A stretch of 64,000 nt of DNA from contig NC_013077.1 in assembly GCF_000142805.1 (NCBI RefSeq), positions 310,001 to 374,000 of the forward strand. The letters run 5' to 3'. Made by a program: the position numbers and the translations under genes. Under the pieces are notes generated by a model. That model was not told the DNA's origin and made no database searches. It worked only from the letters and a program-made list of their open reading frames with translations. Origin of the DNA: Lachancea thermotolerans CBS 6340. Taxonomy: Eukaryota; Ascomycota; Saccharomycetes; Saccharomycetales; Saccharomycetaceae. This document shows positions 1-8,720 of the stretch, in pieces (the stretch's first letter is position 1; each line of letters begins with the position of its first letter).

Positions 1-870
1 AACCAGGAGGGATGCGTCCGTGGGCGTGCTGAAGGAGGAGGAGAAAGCACTATCCTTTGAGTACAGCTCGTCAGGGACCGGAGCATGCTGGTGGGGCCCG
101 TCCATAGGCTGCTGTGCGTGCTGCACGGGCTGGGTATGTTGTGGGTGCTGTGGGTGCTGCGCGTGCTGAGGTGGCACCTGCAATTGGCCGTGCTGCTGGC
201 CGGGCACCACATCCGCAGCAGCAGGCTGCGGAAGGAAATGCTGTGCTGTGGGAGCGCCCTGGACCTGCACTGGAGCCGGTGCGGCCTTGGCGCCCTGCGG
301 AGGGACCGATTTGCTCTCGCCAATGTGTGGCTGGGCGTCCTGCCTCTCATGGCGTATGGGCATGGGAGGGGGCTGCGTGTAGTACAGATCGTCGAAGGTG
401 TGCGTGGCATCCCCCAGCTGGCTAATCTGGCCGTTCGAGATCGAGATGCGGCGCCGCCGCGGGTGGTCCGAGAAGTTTGTTAGCGAGCTCTGGAAAATCG
501 GAGGGTTTGTAAGCGGGAAGTGCGACACGTCCACGCCAAACGGCTGGAAAAAAGGAGACAGGCACTCCTGCAGCGACGAGTCCGCCATCCCCCCGCTGTT
601 GTTGAGCTGGTACTTGCTCAGGTGCGGGAAAACTCCTCCCGCTTCCCGCAAGTTGCCGGTTTCCGCCGCTCCAGGCGTTCCCGACGCCCCGTGCATCCCA
701 AGCGTCCCGGGTGACCCGAGACCGCCGAATCCCATCCCGCCGCCCGCAGGCGCCCCATAGTTTGCTCCCACCTGTCCATGGTTCATCGCGCCACCCACCA
801 GCACGCCCTGTGCGTGCGCTGGAGGCAGCCCTGCCCGGCTTTCCTCCGTTTTGATATGAACTCTCTCCAT
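1..870 (-). CDS. CST6: Cst6/Aca1 ATF/CREB-family bZIP transcription factor, N-terminal part (cut by window edge)
   Basis: An open frame of 290 codons runs from the ATG at 868-870 leftward off the window, so only the N-terminal half is seen. Residues around 100-170 carry two blocks that I recognise from S. cerevisiae Cst6: LSPFFQPFGVDV followed by TNPPIFQSSL, then RRRRISISNGQISQLGD and QPPPMP. The rest is low-complexity, rich in Gln, His, Pro and Gly (repeated QHPQ and QHAQ near residues 235-265). The DNA-binding bZIP expected at the C-terminus lies outside the window. The family regulates carbon-source and CO2-responsive genes through ATF/CREB sites in the nucleus. S. cerevisiae has two copies, CST6 and ACA1; here there should be one. 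It is divergent from SPO73 across a 498-bp shared promoter. Confidence 0.93.
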   Translation of the reverse strand, partial: MERVHIKTEESRAGLPPAHAQGVLVGGAMNHGQVGANYGAPAGGGMGFGGLGSPGTLGMHGASGTPGAAETGNLREAGGVFPHLSKYQLNNSGGMADSSLQECLSPFFQPFGVDVSHFPLTNPPIFQSSLTNFSDHPRRRRISISNGQISQLGDATHTFDDLYYTQPPPMPIRHERQDAQPHIGESKSVPPQGAKAAPAPVQVQGAPTAQHFLPQPAAADVVPGQQHGQLQVPPQHAQHPQHPQHTQPVQHAQQPMDGPHQHAPVPDELYSKDSAFSSSFSTPTDASLLV

Positions 871-1368
871 TACCAGTCCAAAATCTAATGTAACCGGTTT
901 CTAATGTTGAGCCTTTGCGATTCCGCCCGTGTGTTCACCTGAAATTCTATCCACAACTTGACTCGCTGTTGATATGTGCTCTAAACGCCCTCATCAGCTC
1001 ATCCAAATTTTTCAGATTATATGTATGGTGTGCTCTAGCAACGACACACTAAACGGACTTTGGCAAAATACACGCCTAAAACGCCGAAAATCCTTCTAAA
1101 CGTTGGCTAAATGGCGTGGAATTGCGGAAAACCTTCGAGGACCCTGCAGGCGAGGTTTTTGGGTAAACCCAGCGCTCGCTGCAGCGGGCTTTGTGAGTTG
1201 AAGGCTGGTAGTGTTCGAGACTGGTATCACGTGCTGGGTTTTCTCTGGAGCCACGTAGGCGTATAGCATCTTGTGTAGAATTAGAAGCTCATCGCGGGCC
1301 CTTGAAACGGGCTCAAGAGCTATAAACAAGGAATTATCGGACCAGAGAGGAATTCTGAGGCTGGGAAA
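871..1368. other. Divergent intergenic region CST6/SPO73
   Basis: About 500 bp with no credible gene. It must hold the promoters of both flanking genes. A TCACGTG E-box lies near 1227. I saw no clear middle-sporulation element (CRCAAAW) for SPO73. Confidence 0.6.
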
Positions 1369-2109
1369 ATGCTATTCGGGACACAAGATATTATTGTCGA
1401 GCACCAGCGCGGCGCGATGGTGCTCGGGTACCCGGTGTTCTCGCCGAACCTGCTGATTCGTGGGATAGACCCGCCGCAGTTCCAGCTGGTGGGGGAGGAC
1501 GGGCACACGGTGGAAAAGGGCGAGATTAAGGCCGGCGGTGGGATGTATCCGTTTGACCTCGGTACGCCGCTTAAGGGTTTCAAGTGGTTTGTGTCCATGG
1601 ACCACGGCAACCGGTACGACACGGACGACCAGGGCTGGTGCTACAGCTGGCGGTTCCGCAGCCGGCGGTGGAAGGCGCATGGGGGTTTTGTGCGCAAGCG
1701 GTTCTGGGTGCGGCTTCCGATCAACGGCCGGGAGATGACGCCTGCGGAGCCGGAGGTCTGCGCGGGCAGCGTGCGACCGGGGGAGCACGCGTCCAGCGGC
1801 GCGGACGAGCCCGCGTACTCGGTTGCGGGCCCTGTTGTGGCGGCACAAACCCGGAGCGAGGAGCTGTTTGAGGCGCTGCTCGAGGAGCTCCACAAACCCA
1901 GCCTGGACCGTCAGAAGGCGGACCTCGCACTACGTTATATAGCAGAGTTGCCCGAGGAGGAGAGGCGGCGGGCTGCGAGCCCGGGCTCTGAGCTCATGGA
2001 ACGGGTTCCCTGTGCGTTTCAGTTCGAGGAAAGCAGGCTTAAATTTCTCCAGGTCCAGGTCCCGGCGCTGCTGGACAGCGTTTCAGGTCGAAACACAATC
2101 CTGACCTGA
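1369..2109 (+). CDS. SPO73: Spo73-like dysferlin-domain protein of prospore membrane
   Basis: The protein has 246 residues and starts at the ATG at 1369. The first 130 residues form a dysferlin-type domain with the typical spaced Trp and Arg residues (KGFKWFVSMD, then GWCYSWRF, then the closing FVRKRFWVRLP). In S. cerevisiae Spo73 is a meiosis-specific protein needed for prospore membrane extension, working with Spo71, and is only about 143 residues. This copy carries about 100 extra C-terminal residues that are rich in Glu and Arg and probably helical (RSEELFEALLEELHKPSLD). The family also includes the peroxisomal Pex30-type proteins, but the position next to CST6 and PRM2 fits SPO73. It is followed after 113 bp by PRM2 on the same strand. 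Confidence 0.85.
   Translation: MLFGTQDIIVEHQRGAMVLGYPVFSPNLLIRGIDPPQFQLVGEDGHTVEKGEIKAGGGMYPFDLGTPLKGFKWFVSMDHGNRYDTDDQGWCYSWRFRSRRWKAHGGFVRKRFWVRLPINGREMTPAEPEVCAGSVRPGEHASSGADEPAYSVAGPVVAAQTRSEELFEALLEELHKPSLDRQKADLALRYIAELPEEERRRAASPGSELMERVPCAFQFEESRLKFLQVQVPALLDSVSGRNTILT
2079..2095. promoter_or_regulatory. Pair of near-consensus pheromone response elements upstream of PRM2
   Basis: The sequence CGTTTCA (2079-2085, reverse of TGAAACG) and CGAAACA (2089-2095) each match the Ste12 element TGAAACA at six of seven positions and face in opposite directions with three bases between. They lie about 130-145 bp before the PRM2 ATG, inside the end of SPO73. S. cerevisiae PRM2 is pheromone-induced; use of these sites here is inferred. 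Confidence 0.45.
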
Positions 2110-2222
2110 TATATAGCTACCGCAGAACGCTTGAGAGACCGTCAGGCTGGCTCCTGCGGCGAGCGTTAAGCTGTAAGTGCAACGAGCGCACCTGGCATTG
2201 AAGACAACTTGCTTTGCAATAG

Positions 2223-4028
2223 ATGCATGGACCACTTGAATTATTCCCGAGCCTGAGACAGCGGCTCTTGAGCTGTATGTTCAAACCGCAGATTTTTGCT
2301 CCTCACGCGGTATTCTGGTTTTCTACTTGGATGCTCTACTTTCTGTTTCAGGATGAGACGGCGAGCTTGTCATCGACGGCGTCGTTGGCCGCGGCCGGCG
2401 CCACTCTTGTGACAACCACCGCCACAGCAACCGCCACGATGACTGCTACCACTACCAAGACCATTGCATACACCAGCTCGGTAGAAACTGAGGCAGCGGG
2501 GGCCAATATCACATCCGCCGTTGAAACGTTTCTTTCGCTGAAAGCTAACGACTCAGCGCGGCAGGTCGCTACATATATTGAGGGTTTCAACGAAAACTGT
2601 AAGCTGAAGCTACGGCTTTGGAACGCCTCACTCGAGACTCAGTTAGGCTTCTGGGAACGTGAGTACGAATCCTTGAAGGCTTACAACAACACAATTTTCT
2701 CAAACTTGCTTGAACAAGCGCAAACTATCAACAGCTCAGTAGATTATCTTTCGAACAGCGGCTTTCTTGTCGCCTCGGACTCCCAATCAAGCGTTCTTCG
2801 TGGTCTTTCCCTAAACACATCTTTTCTGCAAAGTGTTTTTGGTAATGTGTCATCAAATCTCGGCAAAATACGAAATCTGACGCTGCCGGCGGCTCCGACT
2901 GCTACAGCTAGTGCCCTTTCGGCCAGCGAAATTCTTGATTCCATCACCTCCAACAAAACCACTTCAAATTTCACATCCATGCTGGGTGTCCTGGGCTCTG
3001 ATAAGAAGATCCGCACCACTTTGTTAGTGAAAAGAGACAGCGCCTCGGACACCAGTGGTAAGTATAAGCAAAAGGCCATCAGGATTAGCTCTGCTCTTGC
3101 CGCCACCTACGTCGCAGCGACATTTGCGTTCGTCTGCTTAGAATACGTTACCTATAAGATTGAAGTTCGAGGCGCCCAAGACACCCTTCAGCACCAGCTG
3201 GAATGTATTGACGAGCTGTACAAGGGCGAAACGGTTATTTCAGTCGCCCGAATCCGAGCGCACGAAAGCTTCCAGCAGCTCTTGATATGTTACAATGATT
3301 TCGCAAAACACCCTGTGACCTATACTTTCACGGAAATGGCGCTGGAGCTGTTGCGGAGACCTCTAAGCAAAACCTGGAGTCCAGTGGCAGTGGCGAAATT
3401 TGTCAAAGCATATAATTGGTGGTTGACTACGAATGGACTGCATGTCTTTTGCTTGTTCCTTGCGGCAGTTGTCGAGGGCCAAATTCTTAGAGCTTTCCTT
3501 GACGTGAGTCACTCAACGCATCCAACCAGCCTGTATCCCAGAAGCAAGTTTTCTGAAGCCGCCCTATCTACCAAGACCCTAGGCAGCATCTCTTCCTCGT
3601 GTGCACTATTTGAAAGCACTGTAAATGCCGAAATCAACTCTGTGGTTCACGAAAGGCTGTGGAATGCCAGTCGCGGCAACGTCACACAGATAAATTCGCT
3701 ACTTGATGAATATTTTAGCAATGTTAATGCTACTTTAAAAGACCAAGTTCCAGCAATAGATATGAACATGAGCTATTGGAGCTCAGAACTAAACAGCGAG
3801 CAGACTTTCAACTTCACTTCTTTCTCGGAAACGTTAGCCCATGAAATTTACGAAGTTGTGGCGCCCTCAGAAAACCTTGAAACGAAACGTCTCGTTAGAA
3901 GAAGCGAAGCTGCGCAAAGCCAGGCCATGGGGAAAACCATTCTAGCACGCTATGAAAAAGGCTGTCTTTGTCTTTTAGGTAGTGTAGTTTTTTACCTTCT
4001 ATGTGGATTTCTGGCGGCAGCGGTGTAG
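2223..4028 (+). CDS. PRM2: Prm2-like pheromone-regulated nuclear envelope membrane protein
   Basis: A 601-residue protein (S. cerevisiae Prm2 is about 656). Hydrophobic segments lie near residues 22-40, 285-305, 395-415 and at the C-terminal end (580-600), giving about four membrane spans. The two long stretches between them are rich in N-x-S/T sequons (NTS, NVS, NLT, NKT, NFT), as expected for lumenal loops. Residues 50-90 are Thr/Ala-rich, with a TTTATATATMT-like run. In S. cerevisiae Prm2 is induced by Ste12 during mating and is required for efficient nuclear fusion at the nuclear envelope. The identification rests on topology, length and gene order (between SPO73 and NOT3, the place of YIL037C); the sequence itself evolves fast. 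Two candidate pheromone elements lie upstream. Confidence 0.85.
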   Translation: MHGPLELFPSLRQRLLSCMFKPQIFAPHAVFWFSTWMLYFLFQDETASLSSTASLAAAGATLVTTTATATATMTATTTKTIAYTSSVETEAAGANITSAVETFLSLKANDSARQVATYIEGFNENCKLKLRLWNASLETQLGFWEREYESLKAYNNTIFSNLLEQAQTINSSVDYLSNSGFLVASDSQSSVLRGLSLNTSFLQSVFGNVSSNLGKIRNLTLPAAPTATASALSASEILDSITSNKTTSNFTSMLGVLGSDKKIRTTLLVKRDSASDTSGKYKQKAIRISSALAATYVAATFAFVCLEYVTYKIEVRGAQDTLQHQLECIDELYKGETVISVARIRAHESFQQLLICYNDFAKHPVTYTFTEMALELLRRPLSKTWSPVAVAKFVKAYNWWLTTNGLHVFCLFLAAVVEGQILRAFLDVSHSTHPTSLYPRSKFSEAALSTKTLGSISSSCALFESTVNAEINSVVHERLWNASRGNVTQINSLLDEYFSNVNATLKDQVPAIDMNMSYWSSELNSEQTFNFTSFSETLAHEIYEVVAPSENLETKRLVRRSEAAQSQAMGKTILARYEKGCLCLLGSVVFYLLCGFLAAAV

Positions 4029-4335
4029 GGTTTAAGAGATCAGAAATACACTTGCAGCCTAAAAGGCCCACTCACGGTTAATTTGATGCCTGAGAACAAG
4101 TCTTTTCACCGGCCCAAGGAACCTTAAGCTTCTTAAATGCCTTCCACGTGATGAACTTGTCAGTAAGATTAATAGCATCAAGCTAGGAATCAAGAGGCGG
4201 TATTAAAAAATTTTTTAGAGCCCATTTAACAGTTAGAAGCTGTAGTCGGAACCGTCAAGAAGGTAGCTTGGAAGCGCTGAATTGGCATTGGGTTTGTTCA
4301 ATTAGAGGTTGTGTGGGACCTTTCTACCATAGAAG
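4029..4335. other. Intergenic PRM2-NOT3
   Basis: 307 bp holding the PRM2 3' end and the NOT3 promoter, including an A/T run at 4203-4217. A CACGTG box lies near 4146. No gene is seen. Confidence 0.6.
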
Positions 4336-6654
4336 ATGGCGCATAGGAAATTACAGCAAGAGGTGGATCGGGTGTTCAAAAAGATCAGCGAAGGGCTGGA
4401 GATATTTGACACCTACTATGAGAGGCATGAGAACTGCACCAATAACCCATCGCAGAAAGACAAGCTGGAATGCGACCTCAAGAGGGAAGTGAAAAAACTG
4501 CAGCGGCTTCGAGAACAAATTAAGTCGTGGCAGAGCTCGCCCGACATAAAGGATAAGGATTCACTGCTGGAACACAGGCGATCCGTTGAGGTAGCAATGG
4601 AAAAATATAAAGCTGTTGAAAAAGCATCTAAGGAGAAGGCCTACTCGAATAACAGCCTTAAGCGGTCTGACAATCTCGACCCTAAGGAAAGGGAACGTCA
4701 AGAAATCACGGACTATCTGTCGCAGTCGATAGAGGAACTGGAGCGGCAGTACGATTCGGCACAAGTTGAGGTTGACAAGCTGATATTGCTCAACAAAAAG
4801 AAGAAGACGGCCACAACTGCAAACGAGGAGAAAAAGAATCAGCTGAAAGACCTCCAGGGGAGATACAGATGGCATCTGCAACAGATGGAGCTTGCGCTGC
4901 GGCTTGTTGCAAATCAAGAGCTTGATCCAGAGGACGTAAAGCGCGTAAAAGACGATATTAACTACTTCATTGAGTCCAACCAGGAACCAGATTTCGTAGA
5001 AGACGAAACAATATACGATGGACTGGACTTGACGTCGAATGAGGCCATTGCCCATGAAGTCGCTGCAGCTTTTGCTGCACAGCGCAGTGAAGAACTTGAG
5101 GAAGACATGGTCAAAGAGGGAGCGAAGCTCTCCAAAAAGGAGCAAAGGAAACTAGAAAGGGAAGCAAAAAAGGCCGCAAAGGCCTCAGCCAAAACAGGAA
5201 GTGGTACTGAGACGCTTCCCGAGTCTGCGGGCATAGTGATCCCTCAGAAAAACGAGCCAAGGCAAATTGACAGTGTGAGTGAGTCGGCTTCCGTCAGTGC
5301 GTCGCGATCCCCATCGCCAGATGTCTCATCAGCAGGTACGAGCATACCAAATACGGCCAACTCAAAGTCAACGATTCAACCATCATCATCTGCAGGTCCT
5401 GTTAATTTAATGGGTAAACTGCCAGGCTCTCAGATCAAACAGCAAACAATATCCAGAGAAGCCACTCCTGAACTTCAGGGCCATACGCATATTCATCAAT
5501 CTCTCAATGGTATAACGACTACTAGCACATTGAAGCCTGCCACGGTACCCGCAAGACCTGTAGGTGACTTGCGGTGGGCCGCTGCAGCTTCTCAAGCCGC
5601 TGAGAAAGAAAAAAAGGCTGAACATCTAAATCACCAAGCGGCTAAATCACAATCTACCTCCTCTTCTGTGAATAACAGTGCCACGACAAGCGCTGCGAGT
5701 ACGCCGATAGTTACTAAGCAAGCGTTGACGCCAGTTGGGCAGAAGAGAATTCTTTCAAATTCCCAAATGCTAACTGCGACGGTGCCATCTAGCGTCGGCA
5801 TTCAGGTCTCTAACAACACATTGCCAAGCCAGAAGACAGTAAATTCCCAAGATGCCAAGGCTGGCGAACCAGCAGTAGAAGAGGTAATTGATGATACTTA
5901 TGATTCGGACTATAGTCTTGACGACTTTGATGAATCTTCGGACGATGAAATAATAGATGATGAAGAAAGCGCAACAAAATCACAAATAAGGGAGAACTTG
6001 CGGGAAACTCTATCCGACGATCTGGAGCTTTTGGTTCTGCCTGGGGGAGTTCAAGACTTCATTATGAGCTCTCTTCTGTCCAGAAATGGTCTCAATCGTT
6101 CAAATGGCAGCTGTAGTAAGCTGCGGACTTTACGCGACGCATGTCGTGTCTCGCGGCTGGACAATATACCTCGATCTGTGAACCCTCCATCTCCTTTAGA
6201 TGCGTTTCGCTCTACTAGCGTATGGGATGTTACGAGGTGTAGCCTCCGTGATGAGATCGGGGAATTCGGTGGAGACAAACCTGCGGAGCGCGCCCACCTT
6301 CTGGAGAAATTTCGCGGTCTGGAGACCTTCTTTTTATTCTACTGCTTTTACTATTCAATAACTCCGCTGGAACAAGAAATTGCATATACCCTTCTCGGCG
6401 AAAGGAATTGGAAAGTTTCCAAAACTGGAGAAAATTGGTTCTCCAGACATAGCTTGCCTAAGTTCTCGAACGAACTTTGCGAGGTCGCCGACTTCAAGAT
6501 TTTCAACCTTGATGATTGGACCGTCACGGATAAGCTAAACTTCAAACTGGACTATAGCATTTTGAGGGATCCTCCTTCGACAGAAGCAGAACCAAGCCTT
6601 GTCGACGACGCGAATGAGTCAGGAGCTTGGACCAAAAGCACCGTGGTTCAGTGA
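4336..6654 (+). CDS. NOT3: Ccr4-Not complex subunit Not3
   Basis: A 772-residue protein that begins MAHRKLQQEVDRVFKKI, the conserved Not3/Not5 N-terminus. Residues 1-240 are a long coiled-coil-rich helical domain. Residues 245-540 are low-complexity and rich in Ser, Thr, Lys and Ala. An acidic stretch follows (about 515-550, with DDTYDSDYSLDDFDESSDDE), and residues 560-740 form the C-terminal NOT-box region (LFYCFYYSITPLEQEIA, ERNWKVSKTGENWFSRH). Not3 is part of the Ccr4-Not complex, which acts in mRNA decay and in transcription and translation quality control. S. cerevisiae keeps the related NOT5 elsewhere. The length (S. cerevisiae 836) and position next to PRM2, as in YIL037C-YIL038C, favour NOT3. 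It converges on the dioxygenase gene, 213 bp away. Confidence 0.95.
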   Translation: MAHRKLQQEVDRVFKKISEGLEIFDTYYERHENCTNNPSQKDKLECDLKREVKKLQRLREQIKSWQSSPDIKDKDSLLEHRRSVEVAMEKYKAVEKASKEKAYSNNSLKRSDNLDPKERERQEITDYLSQSIEELERQYDSAQVEVDKLILLNKKKKTATTANEEKKNQLKDLQGRYRWHLQQMELALRLVANQELDPEDVKRVKDDINYFIESNQEPDFVEDETIYDGLDLTSNEAIAHEVAAAFAAQRSEELEEDMVKEGAKLSKKEQRKLEREAKKAAKASAKTGSGTETLPESAGIVIPQKNEPRQIDSVSESASVSASRSPSPDVSSAGTSIPNTANSKSTIQPSSSAGPVNLMGKLPGSQIKQQTISREATPELQGHTHIHQSLNGITTTSTLKPATVPARPVGDLRWAAAASQAAEKEKKAEHLNHQAAKSQSTSSSVNNSATTSAASTPIVTKQALTPVGQKRILSNSQMLTATVPSSVGIQVSNNTLPSQKTVNSQDAKAGEPAVEEVIDDTYDSDYSLDDFDESSDDEIIDDEESATKSQIRENLRETLSDDLELLVLPGGVQDFIMSSLLSRNGLNRSNGSCSKLRTLRDACRVSRLDNIPRSVNPPSPLDAFRSTSVWDVTRCSLRDEIGEFGGDKPAERAHLLEKFRGLETFFLFYCFYYSITPLEQEIAYTLLGERNWKVSKTGENWFSRHSLPKFSNELCEVADFKIFNLDDWTVTDKLNFKLDYSILRDPPSTEAEPSLVDDANESGAWTKSTVVQ

Positions 6655-6867
6655 CTGAAATTCCCAATCACACCTTGGTTAAGCGGTAATGGAAGCATGA
6701 ATGTATTATACAGTATTTATGAATCAATGGAAAGAAGACGCTTGCTCCTTTGTTGTGATAACTCACTGCATAAGAGTTGTTAGCCTATATTTAAGAACCA
6801 AAATTTAAGATATTTTAATGTAAATACTGAGACCATGAAACAAATGTATAGATTGCTAGGGCTCACC

Positions 6868-7992
6868 TCAAGCAGTGAGAGTTTGGGGGTCTTGTCCGGA
6901 AGCAATGTTGCACTGGTGCATTAGTCGCCTCTCGCCCTCGGAAAACTGACCAGTCACCGAATGCCATACGCCTCTGTTAAAGAAGATAGCCAGATCACCT
7001 TTATTCCAGTCGTGAGCGTAAACGTTTTCAGGAGCAATCGCTGGTCTCATCATCCTGTAGACTTCCTTACGAGCGTCATCTAGCTCCAGAACGGTTCCGT
7101 CTGGAAGCTCCAACTTGTGGATGCAGCATCCGTGAACTTGTAGGTGGTGCTTCTTTGTGATTGGGTTGGTCCACACCAAAGGTAGCTTTTTGATTTTGGA
7201 TTCCTCCCATGGTGGCAGTTCATCGAAAGGTGTCTCTTTGCCCTCTGATACCATAGTGAGCCCGTCGGGAGTTGCGCGCGCAGATGAGATGAAGATGTAA
7301 GGATGGGGGGCGTATACAACAGTAGTCTTGAGAGCACGCTCCTGGTCCTCAGGGCTCAGCATCTCGAATGCCTTGGCGCCTGAGACAAAGGCGGTGGCGC
7401 CCTGCGTTAGCTCCAAAACATCGCCATTGTCTTCGTAAACCACCTTTTGCTTCCTAGAGTGAGGGGGGACGTGAATTCCGAGTAGCGTTGTTGCAACTGG
7501 CGGAGAAAGCCCGTAAAGGGCGGAGTCGATGTGCCAGCGGTAGAAACGGGTCATATCCTGCTCAAAAGCCTGTTCTTGCGTGAGTGGCTTTTTGTGGAAG
7601 TCGAAGTGGGTTGGGTGTCTCAGGCTGATGTCGCCCAAGCCGTAGTGGCCTGCAGGCCACTCGCCCTGGCCCAAAACCTGCACTTGCGGCTGGTCAGGGA
7701 TCGAAGTACCGTCTCTTCTCAGCACCGACTTGTCGTGGCGGAACTCTTTACCGTGGCCGTAGGACTTGCCACTCTGGTCGCAGGTTGGGTCGAACATGGT
7801 AGTCAGTTTCCACTGTGACTTTGGAGGAAGGTCCTCCATTCCTGGGATTACTATGACCAAATGCTCGTGGAGCGCTTTGTAGACAGTGTCAAAATCCTCT
7901 GGCGATAGCTCGCTAGGGTCTGTGCAACCCTCTGGAAGGGTGATTACGGCGCCTAGAGGCTTTCCTTCAAGTTTTGTAACTTTCACTGGCAT
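6868..7992 (-). CDS. xanA: 2-oxoglutarate/Fe(II) xanthine dioxygenase (XanA type)
   Basis: A 374-residue TauD-like dioxygenase. The iron-binding facial triad is visible as H154-x-D156 (in YRWHIDSALYG) and H344 (in NRGVWHSVTG), spaced as in Aspergillus nidulans XanA. XanA converts xanthine to uric acid with 2-oxoglutarate and O2 in the cytosol, replacing xanthine dehydrogenase. I chose the ATG at 7990-7992: it gives the family length, and a TATAAAG-type box at 8202-8209 would put transcription starts between it and the next in-frame ATG. That upstream ATG (8178) would add 62 basic residues resembling a mitochondrial presequence. S. cerevisiae lacks this gene at this position. GATA motifs upstream fit nitrogen control. 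Enzyme family is firm; substrate is inferred from close overall similarity to XanA. Confidence 0.88.
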   Translation of the reverse strand: MPVKVTKLEGKPLGAVITLPEGCTDPSELSPEDFDTVYKALHEHLVIVIPGMEDLPPKSQWKLTTMFDPTCDQSGKSYGHGKEFRHDKSVLRRDGTSIPDQPQVQVLGQGEWPAGHYGLGDISLRHPTHFDFHKKPLTQEQAFEQDMTRFYRWHIDSALYGLSPPVATTLLGIHVPPHSRKQKVVYEDNGDVLELTQGATAFVSGAKAFEMLSPEDQERALKTTVVYAPHPYIFISSARATPDGLTMVSEGKETPFDELPPWEESKIKKLPLVWTNPITKKHHLQVHGCCIHKLELPDGTVLELDDARKEVYRMMRPAIAPENVYAHDWNKGDLAIFFNRGVWHSVTGQFSEGERRLMHQCNIASGQDPQTLTA

Positions 7993-8720
7993 TGTAAAGC
8001 TTTGATGTGCTGCTTTCTTTTGGGTGATTGATTCCTTGTAACTGGAGTGATTCTGAGATGTCAGACACTGACTGTGACTTCTAATTCTGACGCTAAGCAA
8101 ACGTGTTAAATGGCGATTTCGTTGCCAAGTCTGTTGCTCAAGGGCGGTTGTGTGGTGTTTCAACACAACTCTAAGCATTAGAAGCGGATCAGCTTAGTCT
8201 CTTTATATAGCTTCAGCTTTCTTAGTGATCAACTAGTCATCTTATCAGTTCCTTCTTCATCTTGCCGGTGTTCCCGGACGGGCTAGCGACGTGGGGAAAT
8301 GCGATATCTACCGATAAAAAAAGAGCACGTGAACTAAACCAAAACGTCCCTCTAAGAATCGCTTGATTTGTATCCATACAGCGCTCGCTCTAGCCCGCTC
8401 GAATAACGCAGCGGTCTCATGCCAAGTTGCCCAGTTAGCTCTGTATTGATAGACCTTTGATGACCCGATAAAATGACCGGTGGTCGATAGATCATTTTTT
8501 ACAGAACTGGCATGTGTCTTGGAAGACGACAAGTCAGTGGGATGAACGGAGACACGTTTTGGGCAATGCCGGGTTGCGGAGAGTCGAGCCGCCAGCTGTT
8601 TGCACCTCTGGGGTTATGTCTAGTGGGTTCAATGCAAATGTTCAACTATCAGTCGTCTAAAAATTGTATAAAAACATGGTATGCGCCGCTTCCGTAAGCA
8701 CGATAGCGGCTGATCGGACT
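7993..8720 (-). promoter_or_regulatory. Promoter region of xanA with GATA motifs
   Basis: 728 bp between the xanA start and the SAP1 stop. On the minus strand it holds a TATA-like box (8202-8209) and a GATAAG element (CTTATC at 8241-8246), the core bound by Gln3/Gat1-type nitrogen regulators. On the plus strand there are GATAAA motifs near 8313 and 8467. A CACGTG lies near 8323. Small open frames here (8308-8532, 8512-8697) look like chance. Confidence 0.5.
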
